A DNA stretch of 64,000 bases from Nocardioides oleivorans (lineage in GTDB: Bacteria; Actinomycetota; Actinomycetes; Propionibacteriales; Nocardioidaceae). The DNA is taken from NCBI RefSeq assembly GCF_004137255.1, contig NZ_SDWT01000001.1, positions 1,922,001 through 1,986,000 of the forward strand, read 5' to 3'. The notes beneath the pieces are model-generated. The model saw nothing but the letters and a program-made list of their open reading frames with translations. It was not told the origin of the DNA and ran no database searches. This document shows, piece by piece, positions 59,649 through 64,000 of this stretch (position 1 is its first letter; the number at the start of each line of letters is the position of its first letter). The position numbers and the translations under genes are program-made.

Positions 59649-60670
59649 GGGTCCTCGTCCTCGGCGCGACAGGCTACGTCGGCTCCCGCCTGGTCCCGCA
59701 CCTCGTCGAGCGCGGCCACGAGGTGGTCGCGGCCTCGCGCTCGGTCCCCGACCCGGACCGGTTCGGCTGGGACGACCGGGTGCGGGCGATCAGCTGCGAC
59801 GTCACCGACCCCGCCGCCGTCGCCGAGGCTATGGAGGGAGCAGAGGCCGTCGTCTACCTCGTCCACTCCCTCGACCGCACCGACTTCTCCGACCGCGACC
59901 GGTGGGCAGCGCAGACGGTGGCCGAGGCCGCGACCGGCGTGCACCACCTCGTCTACCTCTCCGGCCTCGTCCCCGACGTGCCGGAGACCCAGCTCTCCGC
60001 CCACATCGCCTCGCGCCTGGAGGTCGAGCGGATCCTGCTCGGCGCCACGGACCGCGCCGTCGCCCTCCGGGCGGGCGTCGTGCTCGGCGCCGGCTCGACG
60101 TCCTACGAGATCGTCCGGCAGATCGCCACGCTCTTCCTCGTCCAGCCGGTGCCCACGTGGATGCACAGCAGCGTCCAGCCGGTCGCCGTGTCCGACGTCC
60201 TGCGGGCCTTCGACGACGCGCTCGTCGGACGGCTCAGCGGTGCGGTCGACATCGGCGGGCCCGACGTCCTGCCCTACCCCGACCTGATGCGCGCGTGCGC
60301 CCGCGAGGCGGGGCTGCCGCGTCTCCGGGTGCCTGCGCCCGTCGCGCCGGCGGGCCTGGTCGGCATCGCCACCGCACTCGCCACGACCGCGCCGTTCCAC
60401 ACCGTCACCGCGCTCATCGAGTCGCTGCGCCACGACATGGTCTGCCGTCCGGAGCACACGTGGACGCCCACGACCGGAGGCCCGCTCCTCGGCGTCGAGG
60501 AGGCCGTCGGGCGGGCGAGCACGCCTCGCTACGCCGGTCCCGAGGGCGCCCTGCCCTCCGACCCGTCCTGGACGCGTCCGCACCCGCTCCTCGACGTCGT
60601 ACCCCTCCCGGCGTCGGGGCGGGCCGCCGCCCGGCTCGCCCTCCACCGGCTGCGCTCGCTCCTCGGGTGA
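59645..60670 (+). CDS. NAD(P)H-binding epimerase/NmrA-like protein
   Basis: A 341-aa protein with an atypical short-chain dehydrogenase fold. The Rossmann loop VLVLGATGYVGSRLVPHL is at residues 3-20; VVYLVHSLDRTDF and LVYLSGLVPD follow. The YxxxK catalytic motif is not evident, which fits the non-catalytic or atypical NmrA/YbjT group. VQPVAVSDVLRAFDDALVG and DIGGPDVLPYPDLM match complex-I-assembly/NDUFA9-like members. It is coupled to the SRPBCC gene. Confidence 0.85.
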   Translation: MRVLVLGATGYVGSRLVPHLVERGHEVVAASRSVPDPDRFGWDDRVRAISCDVTDPAAVAEAMEGAEAVVYLVHSLDRTDFSDRDRWAAQTVAEAATGVHHLVYLSGLVPDVPETQLSAHIASRLEVERILLGATDRAVALRAGVVLGAGSTSYEIVRQIATLFLVQPVPTWMHSSVQPVAVSDVLRAFDDALVGRLSGAVDIGGPDVLPYPDLMRACAREAGLPRLRVPAPVAPAGLVGIATALATTAPFHTVTALIESLRHDMVCRPEHTWTPTTGGPLLGVEEAVGRASTPRYAGPEGALPSDPSWTRPHPLLDVVPLPASGRAAARLALHRLRSLLG

Positions 60671-60722
60671 CCAGTGGGTGAGCAGCAGTCGCGTCGAGTC
60701 GTGGGCCGCCCCTGATCGCCCG

Positions 60723-60728
60723 TAGACT
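60723..60728 (+). promoter_or_regulatory. -10 box TAGACT, leaderless purF
   Basis: TAGACT ends seven bases before GTG 60736. The in-frame ATG at 60730 starts only one base after the box and so would be upstream of the transcript. Confidence 0.65.
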
Positions 60729-60735
60729 GATGGCC

Positions 60736-62274
60736 GTGCCCTACCAGATGAGCAAGCGGACTGGTGGCGACGGCCGCCTGACCACGGCCCTCGACCCGCA
60801 GGACCAGGGCCCGCAGGACGCCTGCGGCGTCTTCGGCGTCTGGGCGCCCGGCGAGGACGTCGCCAAGCTGACCTACTTCGGCCTCTACGCGTTGCAGCAC
60901 CGCGGCCAGGAGTCGGCGGGCATCGCGGTCAGCAACGGCCGCCAGATCCTCGTCTACAAGGACATGGGCCTGGTCTCGCAGGTCTTCGACGAGTCGACGC
61001 TCGACTCGCTCAAGGGCCACCTCGCGATCGGCCACTCGCGCTACTCGACCACCGGCGCGAGCACGTGGCACAACGCCCAGCCGACCTTCCGGCCCACCGC
61101 CGACGGCTCGATCGCGCTGGGCCACAACGGCAACCTGATCAACACCGCCGAGCTCCGCGACATGGTCACGGCCATGCCCGGCCCGGCCGGCGAGCTCGAC
61201 ATCAAGGGCGTCGAGGGTGCCACCAACGACACCAGCCTCGTCACCGCCCTGCTGGCTCACCACCCCGACACCTCGCTCGAGCAGCGCGCGCTCGAGGTGC
61301 TCCCGCAGCTGCGCGGGGCGTACTGCTTCGTGTGGATGAACGAGAACACCCTCTACGCCGCCCGCGACCCGCAGGGCATCCGGCCACTCGTCCTCGGCCG
61401 GCTCGACCGCGGCTGGGTCGTCGCCAGCGAGGACGCCGCCCTGGCCACCATCGGCGCCAGCGTGGTGCGCGAGGTCGAGCCCGGCGAGATGCTCGTGATC
61501 GACGAGAACGGCCTGCGCTCGCACAAGTTCGCCGAGCCGGAGCGCAAGGGCTGCGTGTTCGAGTACGTCTACCTCGCCCGTCCGGACGCGACGATCAACG
61601 GCCGCAACGTCCACGAGGCGCGCGTCGAGATGGGCCGCCGCCTCGCCCGCGAGTTCCCCGTCGACGCCGACCTCGTGATGCCGGTCCCTGAGTCGGGCAC
61701 GCCCGCCGCGTCCGGGTACGCCGCCGAGTCCGGCATCCCGTTCGGCCAGGGCTTCGTGAAGAACGCCTACGTCGGCCGGACGTTCATCCAGCCCAGCCAG
61801 ACCCTGCGCCAGCTCGGCATCCGGCTCAAGCTCAACGCCCTCGAGCACATGATCCGCGGCAAGCGGATCGTCGTGGTCGACGACTCGATCGTGCGCGGCA
61901 ACACCCAGCGCGCCCAGGTGCGGATGCTCCGCGAGGCCGGCGCGCTCGAGGTGCACGTCCGGATCTCCAGCCCGCCGGTGAAGTGGCCGTGCTTCTACGG
62001 CATCGACTTCGCGACCCGCGCCGAGCTCATCGCCAACGGCCTCGACGTCGACGAGATCGCCGCGAGCGTCGGCGCCGACAGCCTCGGCTACATCTCGCTC
62101 GAGGGCATGATCGAGGCCACCAAGCAGCCGGCCGACCAGCTCTGCCAGGCCTGCTTCACCGGCCAGTACCCCATCGAGCTGCCCGACGAGAGCCTGCTGG
62201 GCAAGCACCTGCTCGAGGCGACGCTGCAGTCGCCGACGATGGGCCGCGCGCTGCCGGTCCTCAACAACCCCTGA
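60736..62274 (+). CDS. purF: Amidophosphoribosyltransferase
   Basis: A 512-aa committed-step enzyme of purine synthesis (PRPP plus glutamine to phosphoribosylamine). A 29-residue propeptide is expected to be cleaved before the nucleophile Cys30 (QDACGVFGVW). HRGQESAGIAV and SRYSTTGAS belong to the glutaminase domain. The PRPP loop is IVVVDDSIVRGNT. Cysteines in GCVFEYVY, WPCFYGID and LCQACFTGQ match the iron-sulfur-cluster type of PurF. purM follows 32 bases later. Confidence 0.97.
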   Translation: MPYQMSKRTGGDGRLTTALDPQDQGPQDACGVFGVWAPGEDVAKLTYFGLYALQHRGQESAGIAVSNGRQILVYKDMGLVSQVFDESTLDSLKGHLAIGHSRYSTTGASTWHNAQPTFRPTADGSIALGHNGNLINTAELRDMVTAMPGPAGELDIKGVEGATNDTSLVTALLAHHPDTSLEQRALEVLPQLRGAYCFVWMNENTLYAARDPQGIRPLVLGRLDRGWVVASEDAALATIGASVVREVEPGEMLVIDENGLRSHKFAEPERKGCVFEYVYLARPDATINGRNVHEARVEMGRRLAREFPVDADLVMPVPESGTPAASGYAAESGIPFGQGFVKNAYVGRTFIQPSQTLRQLGIRLKLNALEHMIRGKRIVVVDDSIVRGNTQRAQVRMLREAGALEVHVRISSPPVKWPCFYGIDFATRAELIANGLDVDEIAASVGADSLGYISLEGMIEATKQPADQLCQACFTGQYPIELPDESLLGKHLLEATLQSPTMGRALPVLNNP

Positions 62275-62306
62275 TCGACACCCGCACCGCCACCGAGGGA
62301 GCCCCG

Positions 62307-63386
62307 TTGACCGACCAGCCCGCCGCACCTGAAGGGGCCTACGCTGCCGCCGGGGTCTCGATCGAGGCGGCCGACCGCGCGATCGACCTGATGAAGGGCT
62401 GGGTCGAGAAGGCCCGGCGCCCCGAGGTGATCGGCGGCCTGGGTGGCTTCGCCGGGCTCTTCGACGCCTCGGCGCTGACCCGCTACGAGGCGCCGCTGCT
62501 GGCCACCTCGACCGACGGCGTCGGCACCAAGGTCGCGATCGCGCAGCTGATGGACGTCCACGACACCATCGGCTTCGACCTCGTCGGAATGGTCGTCGAC
62601 GACCTCGTCGTCTGCGGCGCCGAGCCGCTCTTCATGACCGACTACATCGCCTGCGGGCGCGTCGTGCCCGAGCGCATCGCCGCCATCGTCAAGGGCATCG
62701 CCGAGGCGTGCGTCGTCGCCGGGTGCGCGCTCATCGGCGGCGAGACCGCCGAGCACCCGGGCCTGCTCGACCCCGACGACTACGACGTCGCCGGCGCCAC
62801 GACCGGCGTGGTCGAGGCCAGCAAGCTCCTGGGCCCGGGCCGCGTCCGCCCCGGCGACGTGGTCATCGCGATGGAGGCCAGCGGCCTGCACTCCAACGGC
62901 TACTCGCTCGTGCGCCACGTCCTGCTCAACCAGGCCGGCTGGACCGTCGAGCGCCAGGTCGACGACTTCGGCCGCACGCTGGGCGAGGAGCTCCTCGAGC
63001 CCACCCGGATCTACGCCAAGGCCTGCCTCGACCTCGCCGACCGCACCGAGACCCACGCGATGTCGCACGTCACCGGCGGCGGCCTGGCGGCCAACCTCGA
63101 GCGCGTGATGCCGCAGGAGCTGTCTGCCCGCATCGACCGCTCGACGTGGACGCCGCAGCCGGTCTTCGACGTCGTACGACGCGTGGGCGACGTGCCGCAG
63201 GCCGACCTCGAGGCCACCTTGAACTGCGGCGTCGGCATGGTGTCGCTGACCGCCCCGGAGTCGGTCGACACGGCGATCTCCGTGCTCGCCGGCCACGGCA
63301 TCCGGGCCTGGGTCGCGGGCGAGGTCCGCGGCGACGCCGACCACGGCGGGCGTGTGGTCCTCGAGGGCCAGCACCCCGGTTGGTGA
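62307..63386 (+). CDS. purM: AIR synthetase (phosphoribosylformylglycinamidine cyclo-ligase)
   Basis: A 359-aa ATP-dependent cyclo-ligase making AIR. Blocks: AYAAAGVSIEAADRAIDLMK, STDGVGTKVAIAQLM, FDLVGMVVDDLVVCGAEPLFMTDY, GGETAEHPGLL, GLHSNGYSLVR, HVTGGGLAANLERVMP. The best start is TTG 62307 with GAGGGAG about seven bases upstream; no ATG or GTG fits before the conserved N-terminus. It is probably co-transcribed with purF. An imperfect hairpin (63387-63413) follows the stop directly. Confidence 0.95.
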   Translation: MTDQPAAPEGAYAAAGVSIEAADRAIDLMKGWVEKARRPEVIGGLGGFAGLFDASALTRYEAPLLATSTDGVGTKVAIAQLMDVHDTIGFDLVGMVVDDLVVCGAEPLFMTDYIACGRVVPERIAAIVKGIAEACVVAGCALIGGETAEHPGLLDPDDYDVAGATTGVVEASKLLGPGRVRPGDVVIAMEASGLHSNGYSLVRHVLLNQAGWTVERQVDDFGRTLGEELLEPTRIYAKACLDLADRTETHAMSHVTGGGLAANLERVMPQELSARIDRSTWTPQPVFDVVRRVGDVPQADLEATLNCGVGMVSLTAPESVDTAISVLAGHGIRAWVAGEVRGDADHGGRVVLEGQHPGW

Positions 63387-63413
63387 CAATTTCGGGGCCC
63401 CGGTGACGAATTG
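63387..63413 (+). terminator. Imperfect hairpin after purM
   Basis: CAATTTCG (63387-63394) can pair with CGAATTG (63407-63413) with one bulge around a GC-rich loop. It adjoins the purM stop. Weak support. Confidence 0.35.
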
Positions 63414-63449
63414 CCGGACCACGGTGTGCGGGAACACCCACCGCTCAGG

Positions 63450-63455
63450 TAGCGT
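63450..63455 (+). promoter_or_regulatory. -10 box TAGCGT upstream of DUF3073
   Basis: TAGCGT lies 87 bases before ATG 63542, implying a leader of about 80 bases. No known leader motif was recognised in it. Confidence 0.45.
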
Positions 63456-63541
63456 TGTCCCCACGATATGTAACCGATCAGACCGGGCGCGTCGAGGTGC
63501 TCCTCGGCAGCCCCGGCCAAGTGTGCGAGGGGGTCGACCCT

Positions 63542-63736
63542 ATGGGGCGCGGCCGAGCGAAGGCGAAGCAGACGAAGGTCGCACGCGACCTGAAGTACCG
63601 GACTCACGAGACGGACTTCGGCGCGTTGGCGAATGAGCTGCACGGGAACGACAAGTCCCATCCGGCGACGACCGACGTCGAGCCGGACGAGGACGAGTGG
63701 TCGGACTATGCCGATCCTCGTCGTCGTGAGCACTGA
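63542..63736 (+). CDS. DUF3073 family small protein
   Basis: A 64-aa protein. The family start MGRGRAKAKQTKVARDLKY and the acidic tail TTDVEPDEDEWSDYADPRR are both present and the length is normal, which supports ATG 63542 over an upstream in-frame start at 63455. Function unknown; it is well conserved in actinobacteria, often near bldC and an amino-acid dehydrogenase (from memory). A Shine-Dalgarno is weak (GAGGGGG at 63527-63533). Confidence 0.88.
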   Translation: MGRGRAKAKQTKVARDLKYRTHETDFGALANELHGNDKSHPATTDVEPDEDEWSDYADPRRREH

Positions 63737-63832
63737 CTGAGCGCACCTGACCATCTCGCCCGGCACCCCGGGTGAGCGGGCGTACGACCGCGCCCTCAGG
63801 TGATCCAGGCTCTGCTCTGCTGCACGCGGAAG

Positions 63833-63891
63833 CGACGCCGGGTCGGCGCCCCTGCACGATGCCCTGTGCAGACGCGCCGACCCTGGCGTCG
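63833..63891. terminator. Bidirectional bipartite hairpin terminator
   Basis: CGACGCC-GGGTCGGCGC (63833-63849) pairs with GCGCCGACCCTGGCGTCG (63874-63891) with a single bulged T. Inside it CTGCAC (63852-63857) pairs with GTGCAG (63866-63871). It lies between convergent DUF3073 and the dehydrogenase gene, ending seven bases from the latter's stop. No U tract. Confidence 0.75.
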
Positions 63892-63897
63892 GGCTCG

Positions 63898-64000
63898 TCA
63901 GAGGTGGATGCCGCGCAGCCGGCCGACCTCGCGCATCCGGCGCTCGGCGAGGCGGTCCGCCGCCTCGGCCGTGGTGACGCCGTCGGTCCTTGCGAGCGCG
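63898..64000 (-). CDS. Glu/Leu/Phe/Val dehydrogenase, C-terminal fragment
   Basis: Only the last 33 codons are in the window. The peptide ALARTDGVTTAEAADRLAER followed by RMREVGRLRGIHL closely resembles the C-terminus of leucine/valine dehydrogenases (EAADRLAERR...I). The rest lies beyond the right edge. It converges on DUF3073 across the strong hairpin. Confidence 0.65.
   Translation of the reverse strand, partial: ALARTDGVTTAEAADRLAERRMREVGRLRGIHL

Noticed and set aside
60730..60735. ATG 60730 as start of purF
   Set aside because: It begins one base after the -10 box, so it would be outside the transcript; GTG 60736 fits the window-wide spacing.
63455..63541. An upstream in-frame start for the DUF3073 gene
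   Set aside because: It begins inside the -10 box and adds 29 residues absent from the family; the conserved MGRGR start is at 63542.

Overview
The window is a GC-rich (roughly 70-73 %) actinobacterial chromosome segment. Class I lysyl-tRNA synthetase, GAF-ANTAR proteins, a class E-type sortase, DUF3151, DUF3073, DUF3817, WXG100-type proteins and many GTG starts point to a Nocardioides-like member of the Propionibacteriales. This genus call is inference. There are about 71 genes. No gap between genes exceeds about 215 bp, and I saw no tRNA, rRNA, CRISPR array, insertion sequence or phage gene.

Layout. 1-9.5 kb: a sugar-kinase start, an isochorismatase-like hydrolase, an ABC-2 exporter, two related Pro/Gln-rich membrane proteins, an aminotransferase, a sortase, pyrE, a DedA protein, an RNA methyltransferase and a secreted septum-formation-like protein. 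9.6-20 kb: fba, two GAF-ANTAR regulators, a drug-efflux MFS, a sodium/solute symporter with its DUF3311 partner, DUF3151, a WXG-type secretion module and class I lysS. 20-41 kb: a two-domain regulator, a lipid kinase, then purA, purD, purB, purC and purSQ, all on the plus strand and interleaved with a FG-GAP receptor kinase, another MFS exporter, a lipoprotein, a sulfotransferase, an acyl-CoA ligase and an endonuclease-like gene bracketed by repeats. 41-49 kb: a secreted DUF1906/peptidoglycan-binding protein, a second WXG-type module, a divergent WXG100-like pair, purL and a GH18 protein. 49-60 kb: a drug-type ABC exporter with a divergent WYL regulator, an MFS exporter with a divergent ArsR-type regulator, and a run of small metabolic enzymes. 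60-64 kb: purF, purM, DUF3073 and the end of an amino-acid dehydrogenase.

Nine pur genes (A, D, B, C, S, Q, L, F, M) supply most of the pathway from PRPP to IMP and the first step to AMP. They are same-stranded but dispersed over 41 kb, mostly each with its own promoter.

Three observations stand out. (1) About 34 genes have a TANNNT-like -10 box ending only 6-8 nt before the start codon and no usable Shine-Dalgarno, which predicts leaderless mRNAs; in four cases the box contains the stop codon of the preceding gene. (2) Two distant loci (about 17 kb and 44 kb) carry the same two-gene module: a 326-362 aa protein with an N-terminal helical region and a central W-x-G motif at nearly the same residue number, plus a small acidic partner. 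No secretion machinery is in the window. (3) Two repeat systems sit between genes: an approximately 82-bp element ending in a perfect palindrome (three full copies, one remnant), and 24-bp direct repeats with hairpins on both sides of an endonuclease-like gene.
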